A stretch of 41,397 bases of DNA from positions 1 through 41,397 of the forward strand of contig JACPVA010000068.1 in assembly GCA_016191995.1 (NCBI GenBank), read 5' to 3'. Each line of letters starts with the position of its first letter. Positions within the stretch are counted from its first letter, which is position 1. A program made the translations under genes and the position numbers. Shown piece by piece: positions 28,419 to 39,260 of this stretch. Origin of the DNA: Burkholderiales bacterium (lineage in GTDB: Bacteria; Pseudomonadota; Gammaproteobacteria; Burkholderiales; Burkholderiaceae_C). The notes under the pieces were generated by a model. The model was not told the origin of the DNA. It saw only the letters and a program-made list of their open reading frames with translations, and ran no database searches.

Positions 28419-29615
28419 CTACATCACGGCGACGATCGCGCGCACCACGGCGTCGAGGTTGCGGCCGTTCAGCGCCGCCACGCAGATGCGGCCCGAGTCG
28501 ACGCCGTAGACGCCGAACTCGTCGCGCAGCCGCTGCATCTGCGCCGCCGACAGCCCGGAGTAGCTGAACATGCCCTTCTGGCGCGTGATATAGGCGAGGT
28601 CCTGCGTCACCCCGGCGGCCTGCAGCCCGTCGCGCAGCCGCAGCCGCATGGCGCCGATGCGCTCGCGCATCGCGGCCAGCTCCTGCTCCCAGCGCGCGCG
28701 CAGCGCCGGCGTCGTCAGCACGGTCGTGACGAGGCGGGCGCCGAAGGTCGGCGGGTTGGAGTAGTTGGTGCGGATCGCGACCTTGAGCTGCGACAGCACG
28801 CGCGCCGCCTCGTCGCGGTCGGCGCAGACGACCGACAGCGCGCCGACGCGCTCGCCGTAGAGCGAGAAGCTCTTGGAAAACGAGGTCGAGACGAGGAAGC
28901 CGACCCCGGCGTCGAGGAAGCCGCGCACCGCCGCGCCGTCCTCGGCGATGCCGTCGCCGAATCCCTGGTAGGCCATGTCGACGAAGGCGACCAGCCCGCG
29001 CGCGCGCACCGCCTGCACGACCTGTGCCCACTGCGCGGGCGTCAGGTCGCAACCGGTCGGGTTGTGGCAGCAGGCGTGCAGCACGACGATCGTCCCCGCG
29101 GCGGCGGCATGCAGCGCCGCCAGCATGGCGTCGAAGCGAACGCCGCGCGTCGCCGCGTCGTAATAGGGGTAGGTCTGGACCTCGAACCCGGCGCGCGTGA
29201 ACAGCGCGCGGTGGTTCTCCCAGCTCGGGTCGCTGATCAGCACCCGCGCCGCCGGGGCGAGGGCGTGCAGGAAGTCGGCGCCGACCTTGAGTGCCCCGGT
29301 GCCGCCCAGCGCCTGCACGGTGGCGATGCGGCCGGCGGCGACGGCCTCGCTGCCGGCGCCGAACACCAGCTCCTGCACCGCGCGGTCGTAGGCGGCGATG
29401 CCGTCGATCGGCAGGTAGCCGTGCGGCTGCGGTGCGGCCAGCAGCTGCTGCTCGGCCTGCTGCACGCAGCCGAGCAGCGGCAGCCGCCCGTCCTCGTCGA
29501 GGTAGACGCCGACGCCGAGGTTGACCTTGCCCGGGCGCGGGTCGGCGGCGAACTGCTCGCTCAGGCCGAGGATGGGGTCGCGCGGCGCCATCGCGGCCGC
29601 GGAAAGGATCGACAT
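28419..29615 (-). CDS. tyrB: Aspartate/aromatic aminotransferase
   Basis: A 398-residue PLP enzyme of the class I aspartate/tyrosine aminotransferase type that exchanges amino groups between aspartate or aromatic amino acids and 2-oxoglutarate. It opens [20 protein letters not shown] with [14 protein letters not shown]. The PLP lysine is K248 in [28 protein letters not shown] and the C-terminal [10 protein letters not shown] (family Arg for the carboxylate) are present. AGGAAT before the ATG serves as ribosome site. AspC and TyrB cannot be told apart securely by eye, so the symbol is provisional. It is divergent from uvrB. Confidence 0.85.
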   Translation of the reverse strand: MSILSAAAMAPRDPILGLSEQFAADPRPGKVNLGVGVYLDEDGRLPLLGCVQQAEQQLLAAPQPHGYLPIDGIAAYDRAVQELVFGAGSEAVAAGRIATVQALGGTGALKVGADFLHALAPAARVLISDPSWENHRALFTRAGFEVQTYPYYDAATRGVRFDAMLAALHAAAAGTIVVLHACCHNPTGCDLTPAQWAQVVQAVRARGLVAFVDMAYQGFGDGIAEDGAAVRGFLDAGVGFLVSTSFSKSFSLYGERVGALSVVCADRDEAARVLSQLKVAIRTNYSNPPTFGARLVTTVLTTPALRARWEQELAAMRERIGAMRLRLRDGLQAAGVTQDLAYITRQKGMFSYSGLSAAQMQRLRDEFGVYGVDSGRICVAALNGRNLDAVVRAIVAVM

Positions 29616-29689
29616 GGGGATTCCTTCGGGATTGCGCTAGGCTTGCCAGTTTGCCGTTGCCGCGCGCCGGCCGCCGACCCCGCATTCTA

Positions 29690-29710
29690 GGGACGCGGCT
29701 GCCGCGTCCC
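29690..29710. other. Perfect stem-loop in the uvrB leader
   Basis: GGGACGCGG and CCGCGTCCC form a 9-bp stem with a 3-nt loop, 40 bases before the uvrB start. CATTCT just upstream could be a -10. No T-run follows. No LexA-type CTGT-N8-ACAG site was found in the intergenic region 29616-29749. Confidence 0.4.
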
Positions 29711-29749
29711 GGCGGCCACTGCGCGGCGCGCCGCCACCGACCCCGACCG

Positions 29750-31883
<2,134 letters not shown>

Positions 31884-31885
<2 letters not shown>

Positions 31886-31950
31886 GCGCCCCCGCCCGGC
31901 CGCTCCGAAGGGGGCGCTCCGTCCCGCCTGGCGGGACCGCGCGCAGCGCG
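31884..31950. repeat. Cluster of three GC-rich palindromes after uvrB
   Basis: Stem 1 pairs GAGCGCCCCC (31884-31893) with GGGGGCGCTC (31910-31919) and includes the end of the uvrB stop codon. Stem 2 is GTCCCGC/GCGGGAC (31921-31937, CTG loop). Stem 3 is CGCGC-A-GCGCG around 31939-31950. There is no T-run. The CCGAAGGGGGCGC wording recalls dispersed extragenic palindromes of this bacterial order; copy number is untestable here. Confidence 0.5.
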
Positions 31951-31961
31951 AGGGTGCAGAC

Positions 31962-32501
31962 GTGAGACGCTGGTTCGGCAAGCCGCCGCCGGCGCCCGAG
32001 TTCGCGGTGCTGATGGTCTGCATGGGCAATATCTGTCGCTCGCCGACCGCCGAGGGCGTGCTGCGCGCCAGGCTCGCCGCCGCCGGGCTGGACGGCCGGG
32101 TCCGCGTCGATTCCGCCGGCACGCATGGCTACCATGTCGGCGACGCGCCCGATGCGCGGGCTCTGAAGCATGCGCGATCGCGCGGCGTGGACCTGTCGCG
32201 CCAGCGCGCGCGCCGAGTCGTCGAGGAGGACTTCGACCACTTCGACCTCGTGCTGGCGATGGACGAGGACAACCTGGCCGAGCTCGAGCGGCTGCGCCCG
32301 GCCGGCCATGCCAACGCGCCGCGCCTGCTGCTGGACTTCGCCGCGCGCCACGCCGGCTTGCGCGAAGTGCCCGACCCGTATTACGGCGGCCCGGACGGCT
32401 TCGAGCATGTGCTGGACCTGATCGAGGATGCCTGCGACGGCCTGCTCGCGCACCTGCGCGAGCGGCTGCTGGACGAGCAGGACGGGCAGGGCGACGCGTA
32501 G
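31962..32501 (+). CDS. Low-molecular-weight protein-tyrosine phosphatase
   Basis: A 179-residue protein from GTG at 31962 (VRRWFGKPPPAPEFAVLMV). The phosphate loop CMGNICRS (C20 to R26) is the C-x5-R signature of LMW phosphatases, and the general-acid Asp lies in VPDPYYGGPDGFEHVLD. SAGTHGYHVGDAPDARA is also typical. Earlier in-frame codons read through the palindrome cluster and are Arg/Pro-rich, so they are excluded. Placement between uvrB and iscR is common in Burkholderiales. Arsenate reductase is a less likely alternative, as the YYGG motif is that of phosphatases. Confidence 0.9.
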   Translation: MRRWFGKPPPAPEFAVLMVCMGNICRSPTAEGVLRARLAAAGLDGRVRVDSAGTHGYHVGDAPDARALKHARSRGVDLSRQRARRVVEEDFDHFDLVLAMDEDNLAELERLRPAGHANAPRLLLDFAARHAGLREVPDPYYGGPDGFEHVLDLIEDACDGLLAHLRERLLDEQDGQGDA

Positions 32502-32630
32502 GGCTAGCCGTCCGGAAGCGGCCGGGGGCGTCGGCGGTCCGCGGCGGGTCGCGCAGGCTCTGCCAAGCCAGGCCTGGCCTGGCGGCACCGAATGACCGAG
32601 CGTCGCAGTGGGGAACTTGCCCGGCCTTAT

Positions 32631-32680
32631 CCGACCCAACGATCCGGTCTCGGGTATACTTGAGTGAACCGCTCAGTTAT
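32631..32680 (+). promoter_or_regulatory. iscR promoter with IscR type 1 binding site
   Basis: TATACT at 32655-32660 is a near-consensus -10; CCGACC at 32631-32636 is a weak -35 at 18-bp spacing. The 25-bp sequence at 32656-32680 begins ATACTTGAG and ends CTCAGTTAT, arms that match as an inverted repeat at seven of nine positions and resemble the ATA-x-YTGACT...AGTCA-type site of Fe-S-loaded IscR. The site overlaps the -10, so autorepression is expected. The remaining leader to the start codon is about 120 bases. Confidence 0.75.
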
Positions 32681-32698
32681 AGAACCGTTCCGAGCGGT
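32668..32698 (+). other. Stem-loop in the iscR leader
   Basis: ACCGCTC (32668-32674) pairs with GAGCGGT (32692-32698) around a 17-nt loop, overlapping the right half of the IscR site and the start of the transcript. The rest of the 303-base gap between the phosphatase gene and iscR (32502-32804) holds only a short CCAGGCCTGG palindrome and the promoter; no small gene was found. Confidence 0.3.
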
Positions 32699-32804
32699 CT
32701 GGCGTACGGCCGGCGCGCTTGCCGGGCTGCGTCGTCGAGCACCATGTCCCGCCGCCGGCTCCGCCGCCGCGGCATCCGATGCAAGGGCAAGGAAGGAGTT
32801 CGTC

Positions 32805-33338
32805 ATGCGACTGACCACCAAGGGCCGATTCGCCGTCACCGCGATGATCGACCTCGCGCTGCGCTCGCATTCGGGGCCGGTCGCGCTGGCCGCGATCAGC
32901 CAGCGCCAGCAGATCTCGCTGTCCTACCTGGAGCAGTTGTTCGGCAAGCTGCGCCGCCACGAGCTGGTCGAGAGCACGCGCGGCCCCGGCGGCGGCTACT
33001 CGCTCGGCCGCGCCGCCGAGGACATCACGGTGGCCGACATCATCGTCGCCGTCGACGAGCCGATCGACGCCACCGGCTGCGGCGGCAAGGAAAACTGCAT
33101 GGGCGACGACGTGGGTCGCTGCATGACGCACGACCTGTGGACCAGCCTGAACGCGAAGATGATCGAGTATCTCGACTCGATCACCCTGAAGAAGCTGGTC
33201 GCCGACCAGCTCGCGCGCGGCATCTCGATCGAGGAGGCGCCGGTCAAGCGCGCGATCTCGTCGGCGCCGGTGGTCAAGCCGCTGAAGGTGACGGCGCCGA
33301 ACTCGGTCTTCGCGCTCGGCGCGGCGATCAGCAAGTGA
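32805..33338 (+). CDS. iscR: Fe-S cluster-responsive regulator IscR
   Basis: A 177-residue Rrf2-family winged-helix regulator. The ATG of [19 protein letters not shown] follows GGAAGGAG; a longer frame from 32664 runs through the promoter and is not real. The 2Fe-2S ligands are C92, C98 and C106 with H109 in GRCMTH; the second Cys gap is two residues longer than in E. coli. It reports cluster supply and represses its own operon through the upstream type 1 site. Directly downstream is iscA rather than iscS. Confidence 0.94.
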   Translation: MRLTTKGRFAVTAMIDLALRSHSGPVALAAISQRQQISLSYLEQLFGKLRRHELVESTRGPGGGYSLGRAAEDITVADIIVAVDEPIDATGCGGKENCMGDDVGRCMTHDLWTSLNAKMIEYLDSITLKKLVADQLARGISIEEAPVKRAISSAPVVKPLKVTAPNSVFALGAAISK

Positions 33339-33444
33339 ACCTGGAATCACCGCGCCGCTGCGGCGCGGGCCCCGCAGGCACAGGATGCGGCGATCGGGGC
33401 TTCGCACAGCGGCCGGCGCCGGCAACGCATCGGAGCATCGAACC

Positions 33445-33768
33445 ATGGCTGTCACCCTGACCGAAGCGGCCGCGCGGCATGTGTCGCGCAACCTGCAGCG
33501 CCGCGGCAAGGGCGTCGGCGTGCGTCTGGGCGTCAAGGCCAGCGGCTGTTCGGGGCTGGCCTACGACCTGGAGTATGCCGACGCGGTCGCACCCGGCGAC
33601 ATCGTCTTCGAGGCCCACGGCGTCAAGCTGCTGGTCGACCCGAAGAACCTCCCCTTCGTCGACGGCACGCGGCTGGACTTCGTCCGCGAAGGGCTGAACG
33701 AGGGCTTCAGGTTCGACAACCCGCGCGAGAAGGATCGCTGCGGCTGCGGCGAGTCGTTCCGGGTCTGA
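33445..33768 (+). CDS. iscA: Iron-sulphur cluster assembly protein IscA
   Basis: A 107-residue A-type carrier that delivers Fe-S clusters. The three cluster ligands are C35 ([10 protein letters not shown]), C99 and C101 (CGCGESF), at the positions found in E. coli Isc[14 protein letters not shown] is also IscA-typical, which argues against ErpA or SufA. The start is the ATG of [13 protein letters not shown], 106 bases after iscR; earlier in-frame codons are not conserved. In the usual isc operon iscS and iscU would stand between iscR and iscA, but here they do not. Confidence 0.92.
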   Translation: MAVTLTEAAARHVSRNLQRRGKGVGVRLGVKASGCSGLAYDLEYADAVAPGDIVFEAHGVKLLVDPKNLPFVDGTRLDFVREGLNEGFRFDNPREKDRCGCGESFRV

Positions 33769-33787
33769 GCGCGCCGGCGATCTCGTC

Positions 33788-33805
33788 CCCGGGCCGCGGC
33801 CCGGG
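33788..33805. other. 18-bp perfect palindrome between iscA and tsaD
   Basis: CCCGGGCCGCGGCCCGGG is fully self-complementary and lies 20 bases after the iscA stop. No T-run follows, so it is either a stable 3' end structure for the iscR-iscA mRNA or simple GC-rich chance. Confidence 0.4.
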
Positions 33806-33877
33806 CGCGTTCCGCGCGTGAACGTCGCCCGTTGTCCGCGCCCGAAAGGGGGTGCAGGCTCGGATCGGCCGGCCCCG

Positions 33878-33891
33878 TACACTGCCCGCCG
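33878..33891 (+). promoter_or_regulatory. Putative tsaD promoter giving a leaderless mRNA
   Basis: TACACT at 33878-33883 fits a -10 element. The ATG is only eight bases further on, where transcription would begin, and no Shine-Dalgarno sequence precedes it. No good -35 is visible. This suggests a leaderless or nearly leaderless transcript. Confidence 0.4.
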
Positions 33892-34932
33892 ATGAACGTG
33901 CTGGGCATCGAATCGTCGTGCGACGAGACCGGCGTCGCGCTGGTCCAGGCCGGCGCCGACGGCGTGCCGCGCGTGCGCGCGCAGGCGCTGCACAGCCAGG
34001 CCGACATGCACGAGGCCTATGGCGGGGTCGTTCCCGAACTGGCATCGCGCGACCACATCCGCCGCGTGCTGCCGCTGACGCGGCGCGTGCTCGACGACGC
34101 CGGGGCGACGCTGGCCGATGTCGACCTCGTCGCCTACACGCGCGGGCCGGGGCTGGCCGGCGCGCTGCTCGTCGGCGCCGGGGTCGCGGCCGCGCTCGGC
34201 GCCGCGCTGCAGCGGCCGACCGCGGGCATCCACCACCTCGAGGGCCACCTGCTGTCGCCCTTCCTGGCCGAGGATGCACCGCCGTTTCCCTTCGTCGCGC
34301 TGCTCGTCTCCGGCGGCCATACGCAGCTGATGCGGGCCGACGGCGTGGCGCGCTACCGGCTGCTCGGCGAGACGGTCGACGATGCGGCCGGCGAGGCTTT
34401 CGACAAGACGGCCAAGCTGCTCGAGCTCGGCTACCCCGGCGGGCCGGCGCTGGCACGGCTTGCGGCCTTCGGCGACCCCGAGGCCTACGACCTGCCGCGC
34501 CCGCTGCGGCACAGCGGCGACCTGGACTTCTCGTTCGCCGGGCTGAAGACCGCGGTCATGACGCGGCTGGCCCGGCTCGGCCCGAATGTCTGCGAGCAGT
34601 CGCGTGCCGACCTCGCGGCGTCGACGCAGCAGGCGATCGTCGACGTGCTGGTGGCCAAGTCGCTGCAGGCGCTGCAGGAGACGGGGCTGGACCGGCTCGT
34701 CGTCGCCGGGGGGGTCGGCGCCAACATGCGGCTGCGCGAGGCGCTGCACGCCGGCGCGGCACGCATCGGCGCGCGCGTGCACCACCCGCCGCCGGCGCTG
34801 TGCACCGACAACGGTGCGATGATCGCGCTCGCGGCGGCGCTGCGCTGGCAGCACGGGCTGCTGCCCGACGAACCGGCGGGGGCCTTCGACGTCAGGCCGC
34901 GCTGGCCGCTGCAGGAGCTGAGCGTGGCCTGA
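33892..34932 (+). CDS. tsaD: tRNA threonylcarbamoyladenosine transferase subunit TsaD
   Basis: Transfers the threonylcarbamoyl group to A37 of ANN-decoding tRNAs, together with TsaB and TsaE. From the ATG of [18 protein letters not shown] it has 346 residues, the usual length; the extra 20 upstream codons include the predicted promoter. The metal-binding His pair is in [12 protein letters not shown], with [10 protein letters not shown] and [14 protein letters not shown] as ASKHA-fold nucleotide motifs and CTDNGAMIA near the end. It stands alone between iscA and an aminotransferase gene. Confidence 0.95.
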   Translation: MNVLGIESSCDETGVALVQAGADGVPRVRAQALHSQADMHEAYGGVVPELASRDHIRRVLPLTRRVLDDAGATLADVDLVAYTRGPGLAGALLVGAGVAAALGAALQRPTAGIHHLEGHLLSPFLAEDAPPFPFVALLVSGGHTQLMRADGVARYRLLGETVDDAAGEAFDKTAKLLELGYPGGPALARLAAFGDPEAYDLPRPLRHSGDLDFSFAGLKTAVMTRLARLGPNVCEQSRADLAASTQQAIVDVLVAKSLQALQETGLDRLVVAGGVGANMRLREALHAGAARIGARVHHPPPALCTDNGAMIALAAALRWQHGLLPDEPAGAFDVRPRWPLQELSVA

Positions 34933-34950
34933 ACGCGGCACGTGCGAGCC

Positions 34951-34975
34951 GCGGCGGCGAAACCCGCACCGCCGC
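34951..34975. other. Stem-loop after tsaD
   Basis: GCGGCGG (34951-34957) pairs with CCGCCGC (34969-34975) around an 11-nt loop, 18 bases after the tsaD stop. There is no T-run. The rest of the gap to the aminotransferase start (34976-35087) shows nothing recognisable. Confidence 0.3.
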
Positions 34976-35087
34976 TTGCCGCGATCGCCGCCGGCCATGC
35001 CGCAGCGCGCAGGCCCTGCCACCGAAGCGACCCCATGCGAGCCTCGTTCACTCCCGTTTGCCGCCTGCCTCGTGCGCCGGCGCCTGC

Positions 35088-36314
35088 ATGCCGAGGCGGC
35101 CGGTAGTGGGGGCCGCCCAGGCCAACTCGCCGGCCGGCGCCATCCTGCGGCCGGCGATCGCCGCGCTGTCCGGCTCGGCCATCCGCGAGGTCGCCAACGC
35201 CGGGATCGGGCGTGCGGATGTGCTGCCGTTCTGGTTCGGCGAGAGCGACGAGGTCACGCCGCCAGCGGTGCGCGAGGCGGCCGCGGAATCGTTGCGCCGT
35301 GGCGAGACCTTCTATTCGCACAACCTCGGGCTGCCCGAGCTGCGCGAGGCTATCGCCGCCTACACCGCGCGGCTGCATCCGGCGCCGGGGCCCGGGCGGA
35401 TCGCGGTCACGTCCTCGGGGGTCAGCGCGCTGATGATCGCGATGCAGATGCTCGTCGGCGCCGGCGACGAGGTCGTCGCGGTGGTGCCGGTATGGCCGAA
35501 CCTGACGGCGCAGCCGGCGATCCTCGGCGCGCAGGTCGTCCGCGTCGCGCTGCGGCCGGATGCGCGAGGCGCCTGGGGGCTGGACCTCGACGCGCTGCGC
35601 GCGGCGGTGACATCGCGCACTCGCGTGCTGCTGGTCAACGCACCGAACAACCCGACCGGATGGGTGCTGCGGCGCGACGAGCAGCGCGCGCTGCTCGACC
35701 ACTGCCGTGCCACCAGGACCTGGATCGTCGCCGACGAGGTCTACGAGCGCATCGTCTTCGACGACGCCGGGCCCGCCGGCCGCGGCCCCTGTGCGCCGAG
35801 CTTTCTCGATCTCGCCACGCCCGAGGACCCGCTGGTCGTCGTGCACAGCTTCTCCAAGACCTTCCTGATGACGGGTTGGCGCCTCGGTTGGATGGTGCTG
35901 CCGCCGGCGCTGGTCGATGCCGCGGGCAAGCTGCTCGAGTTCAACAGCTCCTGCGCGCCGGTCTTCGTCCAGCGCGGGGCGCAGGCGGCGCTGGCGATGG
36001 CCGAGGACTTCGTCCCAGCGCTCGTCGCGCGGCTGCGTGCCTGCCGTGACCGGCTGTCGGCCGGGCTGGAAGCGCTGCCCGGCGTGACGGCCGCGCCACC
36101 AACCGGCGGGCTGTATGCGTTCTTCCGCGTCCAGGGCTGCGACGACTCGCTGGCCTGGGCCAAGTCGCTGGTCGCCGAGCATGGGCTGGGGCTGGCGCCC
36201 GGGGTCGCCTTCGGGCCCGAGGGCGAGGGCTGGCTGCGCTGGTGCTTCGCGTCGCGCGAGCCGGAGCGGCTCGACGAGGGGCTGCGCCGGCTGGCGCGCG
36301 CCCTTGGCCTATAA
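35088..36314 (+). CDS. Class I/II PLP-dependent aminotransferase
   Basis: A 408-residue enzyme from the ATG of [15 protein letters not shown]; a GTG six codons later is possible. A longer frame from 33852 runs across tsaD out of frame and is spurious. The PLP lysine is K257 in [17 protein letters not shown], with [10 protein letters not shown] and [11 protein letters not shown] as cofactor-binding segments and the C-terminal WLRWCFAS holding the carboxylate Arg region. The fold is that of the aspartate/alanine/HisC-like group, but the substrate cannot be fixed. Its stop codon overlaps the rpsO promoter. Confidence 0.85.
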   Translation: MPRRPVVGAAQANSPAGAILRPAIAALSGSAIREVANAGIGRADVLPFWFGESDEVTPPAVREAAAESLRRGETFYSHNLGLPELREAIAAYTARLHPAPGPGRIAVTSSGVSALMIAMQMLVGAGDEVVAVVPVWPNLTAQPAILGAQVVRVALRPDARGAWGLDLDALRAAVTSRTRVLLVNAPNNPTGWVLRRDEQRALLDHCRATRTWIVADEVYERIVFDDAGPAGRGPCAPSFLDLATPEDPLVVVHSFSKTFLMTGWRLGWMVLPPALVDAAGKLLEFNSSCAPVFVQRGAQAALAMAEDFVPALVARLRACRDRLSAGLEALPGVTAAPPTGGLYAFFRVQGCDDSLAWAKSLVAEHGLGLAPGVAFGPEGEGWLRWCFASREPERLDEGLRRLARALGL

Positions 36315-36315
36315 T
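36310..36315 (+). promoter_or_regulatory. rpsO promoter -10 overlapping the aminotransferase stop codon
   Basis: TATAAT, a perfect -10 hexamer, occupies 36310-36315 and contains the TAA stop (36312-36314). No good -35 lies 16-18 bases upstream. This would give an rpsO leader of about 165 bases. Confidence 0.6.
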
Positions 36316-36391
36316 AGTTTCTGGTTCGGGGCGAGCGCCGCGGGCCCAGCACGGCGCCGGTCGGTTTCACTGGTGTCCGCGAGTCTTGTTA

Positions 36392-36481
36392 CCGGAAACC
36401 GCTCCCGCCCGTCCCAGCGGGCCCGAGATCGCCATCTCGGGGCCGTGCGGCATGGCAGGGCGTTTCCGGGCCACCAGGAAA
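36392..36481 (+). promoter_or_regulatory. Structured rpsO leader, candidate S15 autoregulatory site
   Basis: CCCGAGAT/ATCTCGGG (36422-36441) is a perfect 8-bp hairpin with a 4-nt loop. GTTTCCGG (36462-36469) can pair either with CCGGAAAC (36392-36399) or, through TTTCC, with GGAAA (36477-36481), which is the ribosome site. The two pairings exclude each other, so the leader could switch. S15 is known to repress its own translation by binding the rpsO leader in several bacteria; binding here is inferred. Confidence 0.45.
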
Positions 36482-36486
36482 TCCCC

Positions 36487-36756
36487 ATGTCCATGACCGT
36501 GGCCGCAAAGGCCGAAATCGTCAAGCAGCATGCCCGCGGCGGCGCCGACACCGGCAGCCCCGAGGTGCAGGTCGCGCTGCTGACCGCGCGCATCGAGCAG
36601 CTGACGCCGCATTTCCAGCAACACAAGCACGATCACCATGGCCGCCGCGGCCTGCTCAAGCTGGTCAACCAGCGCAAGCGGCTGCTCGCCTACCTCAAGG
36701 ACAAGGACGCCGAGCGCTACTCGGCGCTGATCGGCAAGCTCGGCCTGCGCAAGTAA
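36487..36756 (+). CDS. rpsO: 30S ribosomal protein S15
   Basis: An 89-residue ribosomal protein that binds 16S rRNA helices 20-22 and starts central-domain assembly. It begins [19 protein letters not shown] and contains [20 protein letters not shown] and [21 protein letters not shown], the family core. The length is exactly that of most S15 proteins. An ATG two codons later is an alternative start. AGGAAA stands before the start. The pair rpsO-pnp is widely conserved. Confidence 0.97.
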   Translation: MSMTVAAKAEIVKQHARGGADTGSPEVQVALLTARIEQLTPHFQQHKHDHHGRRGLLKLVNQRKRLLAYLKDKDAERYSALIGKLGLRK

Positions 36757-36857
36757 GGCCGGCCGCGGCGCCCCTCGCGGGGTGCCGCCTCGCGCCCGCC
36801 GCCGGCCGCGCCGCCGGCGGGCCAACCCGGAGCTGATCCGCACGCGAGCACCTGCTG

Positions 36858-36913
36858 TGTCATTCCATCGCGCCGTGCCGGCCAGGCACGCCGCGCGCCG
36901 CGATGGAATGGCA
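36858..36913 (+). promoter_or_regulatory. Long stem-loop in the pnp leader, candidate RNase III site
   Basis: CATTCCATCGCG (36861-36872) and CGCGATGGAATG (36899-36910) form a perfect 12-bp stem, extended outward by a few pairs including G-U. Inside is a second hairpin, CGTGCC/GGCACG (36874-36890). It sits 50 bases before the pnp start. In E. coli a leader stem cut by RNase III lets PNPase control its own mRNA; this structure is in the right place for the same control. No T-run follows, so it is not a simple terminator. The remainder of 36757-36959 is GC-rich without a gene. Confidence 0.6.
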
Positions 36914-36959
36914 TGGTTGCCTCGCCGGCGGCTTCTCCCACCAACCAGGAGCCATCCGC

Positions 36960-39239
36960 ATGAGCATCTTCAACAAGGTCAGCAAGACCTTCCAGTGGGG
37001 CAACCACCGCGTCACCCTCGAAACCGGCGAGATCGCGCGCCAGTCCACCGGCGCCGTCGTCGTCAGCATGGACGATACCGTCGTGCTGGCCACCGTCGTC
37101 GCGCGCAAGGACGCCAAGGCCGGGCAGGACTTCTTCCCGCTCACCGTCGACTACATCGAGAAGACCTACGCCGCGGGCAAGATCCCCGGCAGCTTCTTCA
37201 AGCGCGAGGGCCGCCCGAGCGAGCTCGAGACGCTGACCAGCCGGCTGATCGACCGCCCGATCCGGCCGCTGTTCCCCGACGGCTTCTTCAACGAGGTTCA
37301 GGTAGTCGTCCACGTGCTGAGCCTGAACCCCGAGGTGCAGGCCGACATTCCGGCGATGATCGGCACCAGCGCCGCGCTGGCGATCAGCGGCATCCCGTTC
37401 AACGGCCCGATCGGCGCCGCGCGCGTCGGCTACGTCAACGGCGAGTACGTGCTCAACCCGGGCAAGACCGAGCTGACCTTCAGCCAGCTCGACCTCGTCG
37501 TCGCCGGCACCGAGTCGGCCGTGCTGATGGTGGAGAGCGAGGCCGACCAGCTCAGCGAGGAGGTCATGCTCGGCGCCGTCGTCTACGGCCACGAGCAGGG
37601 CCGCAAGGCGATCGCCGCCATCGACGAGCTGGTGCGCGAGGCCGGCAAGCCCGAGTGGAGCTGGCAGCCGCCGGCCAAGGACGAGGGTTTCATCGCCAAG
37701 GTCGCCGAGCTCGGCGAAGGCGCGCTGCGCGCGGCCTACCAGATCCGCAGCAAGCAGGCGCGCACCCAGGCCTGCCGCGACGCCTACGCCGCGGTGATGG
37801 CAGGGTTGAAGGCCGCCGGCATCGACTTCGACCCGATCAAGGTCGAGGGCCTGTTGTTCGAGATCGAGAGCCGCATCGTGCGCGGCCAGATCCTGGCCGG
37901 CGATCCGCGCATCGACGGCCGCGACACGCGCACCGTGCGCCCGATCGAGATCCGCACCAGCGTGCTGCCGCGCACCCACGGCTCGGCCCTGTTCACGCGC
38001 GGCGAGACGCAGGCGCTGGTCGCCGCCACACTCGGCACCGAGCGCGACGCGCAGCGCATCGACGCGCTGGCGGGCGACTTCGAAGACCGCTTCATGCTGC
38101 ACTACAACATGCCGCCTTTCGCCACCGGCGAGACCGGGCGCGTGGGCAGCCCGAAGCGGCGCGAGATCGGCCACGGGCGGCTCGCCAAGCGCGCGCTCAT
38201 CGCCTGCCTGCCGAGCAAGGAGCAGTTCCCCTACACGCTGCGCGTGGTCTCCGAGATCACCGAGAGCAACGGCTCGTCGTCGATGGCCAGCGTCTGCGGC
38301 GGCTGCCTGGCGCTGATGGACGCCGGCGTGCCGATGAAGGCGCATGTCGCCGGCATCGCGATGGGGCTGATCAAGGAGGGCAACCGCTTCGCGGTGCTGA
38401 CCGACATCCTGGGCGACGAGGACCACCTCGGCGACATGGACTTCAAGGTCGCCGGCACCACCGGCGGCGTGACCGCGCTGCAAATGGACATCAAGATTCA
38501 GGGCATCACGAAGGAGATCATGCAGGTCGCGCTGGCGCAGGCCAAGGAAGCGCGCATGCACATCCTGGGCAAGATGGTCGAGGCCATGGGCGGGGCCAAG
38601 GAGGACGTGAGCCCGTTCGCGCCGCGCCTGTATACGATGAAGATCCACCCGGAGAAGATCCGCGACGTCATCGGCAAGGGCGGCGCGACGATCCGCGCGC
38701 TGACCGAGGAGACCGGCTGCACGATCGATATCGCCGAGGACGGCACGATCACGATCGCCTCGACCGACGCCGACAAGGCGGCGCTGGCGCGCCGCAAGAT
38801 CGAGGACATCACGGCCGAGGCCGAGGTCGGCAAGGTCTACGAGGGCCCGGTGACCAAGATCCTGGAGTTCGGCGCGCTCGTCAACATCCTGCCGGGCAAG
38901 GACGGGTTGCTGCACATCAGCCAGATCGCGCACCAGCGCGTCGAGCGCGTCGAGGACTTCGTCAAGGAAGGCGACGTCATCAAGGTCAAGGTGCTGGAGA
39001 CCGACGACCGCGGCCGCATCAAGCTGTCGTTGAAGGCGCTGCTCGACAAGCCCGAGGGCTGGGTCGAGGAGGAGCGTCCGCCGCGGCGCGATCGCGGTGA
39101 CCGCTTCGACCGTGGCGACCGCCCGCGCCGCGAGCCGCGTGAAGCGCGCGAGCCGCGCGAACCGCGCGAGCCGGCGCCCGGCGCCGAGACCGCGGTCGAC
39201 GCTGCGCCCGAGGCCGGCGACGCGCCGCGCCAGGACTGA
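36960..39239 (+). CDS. pnp: Polynucleotide phosphorylase
   Basis: 3'-5' phosphorolytic exoribonuclease of the RNA degradosome. From the ATG of [18 protein letters not shown], after AGGAG, it has 759 residues. There are two RNase PH-like domains ([20 protein letters not shown] with FKREGRPSE; and [15 protein letters not shown] with [16 protein letters not shown] and the catalytic [15 protein letters not shown]). A KH domain ([20 protein letters not shown]) and an S1 domain ([20 protein letters not shown]) follow. The last 60 residues are a charged tail with repeated RGDR and REPRE units, a variable region that may bind RNA or partners. Confidence 0.97.
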   Translation: MSIFNKVSKTFQWGNHRVTLETGEIARQSTGAVVVSMDDTVVLATVVARKDAKAGQDFFPLTVDYIEKTYAAGKIPGSFFKREGRPSELETLTSRLIDRPIRPLFPDGFFNEVQVVVHVLSLNPEVQADIPAMIGTSAALAISGIPFNGPIGAARVGYVNGEYVLNPGKTELTFSQLDLVVAGTESAVLMVESEADQLSEEVMLGAVVYGHEQGRKAIAAIDELVREAGKPEWSWQPPAKDEGFIAKVAELGEGALRAAYQIRSKQARTQACRDAYAAVMAGLKAAGIDFDPIKVEGLLFEIESRIVRGQILAGDPRIDGRDTRTVRPIEIRTSVLPRTHGSALFTRGETQALVAATLGTERDAQRIDALAGDFEDRFMLHYNMPPFATGETGRVGSPKRREIGHGRLAKRALIACLPSKEQFPYTLRVVSEITESNGSSSMASVCGGCLALMDAGVPMKAHVAGIAMGLIKEGNRFAVLTDILGDEDHLGDMDFKVAGTTGGVTALQMDIKIQGITKEIMQVALAQAKEARMHILGKMVEAMGGAKEDVSPFAPRLYTMKIHPEKIRDVIGKGGATIRALTEETGCTIDIAEDGTITIASTDADKAALARRKIEDITAEAEVGKVYEGPVTKILEFGALVNILPGKDGLLHISQIAHQRVERVEDFVKEGDVIKVKVLETDDRGRIKLSLKALLDKPEGWVEEERPPRRDRGDRFDRGDRPRREPREAREPREPREPAPGAETAVDAAPEAGDAPRQD

Positions 39240-39260
39240 GCGCGGCGCGCGGGCGGCGCG

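Noticed and set aside
27447..29690. 747-codon plus-strand frame opposite phaZ and the aminotransferase
   Set aside because: Antisense shadow crossing two genes and a terminator.
29616..29749. SOS box upstream of uvrB
   Set aside because: No CTGT-N8-ACAG-like sequence occurs in the intergenic region.
33852..36314. 820-residue fusion of a tsaD-region frame with the downstream aminotransferase
   Set aside because: The first 410 codons are tsaD read in the wrong frame; only the part from 35088 has family motifs.
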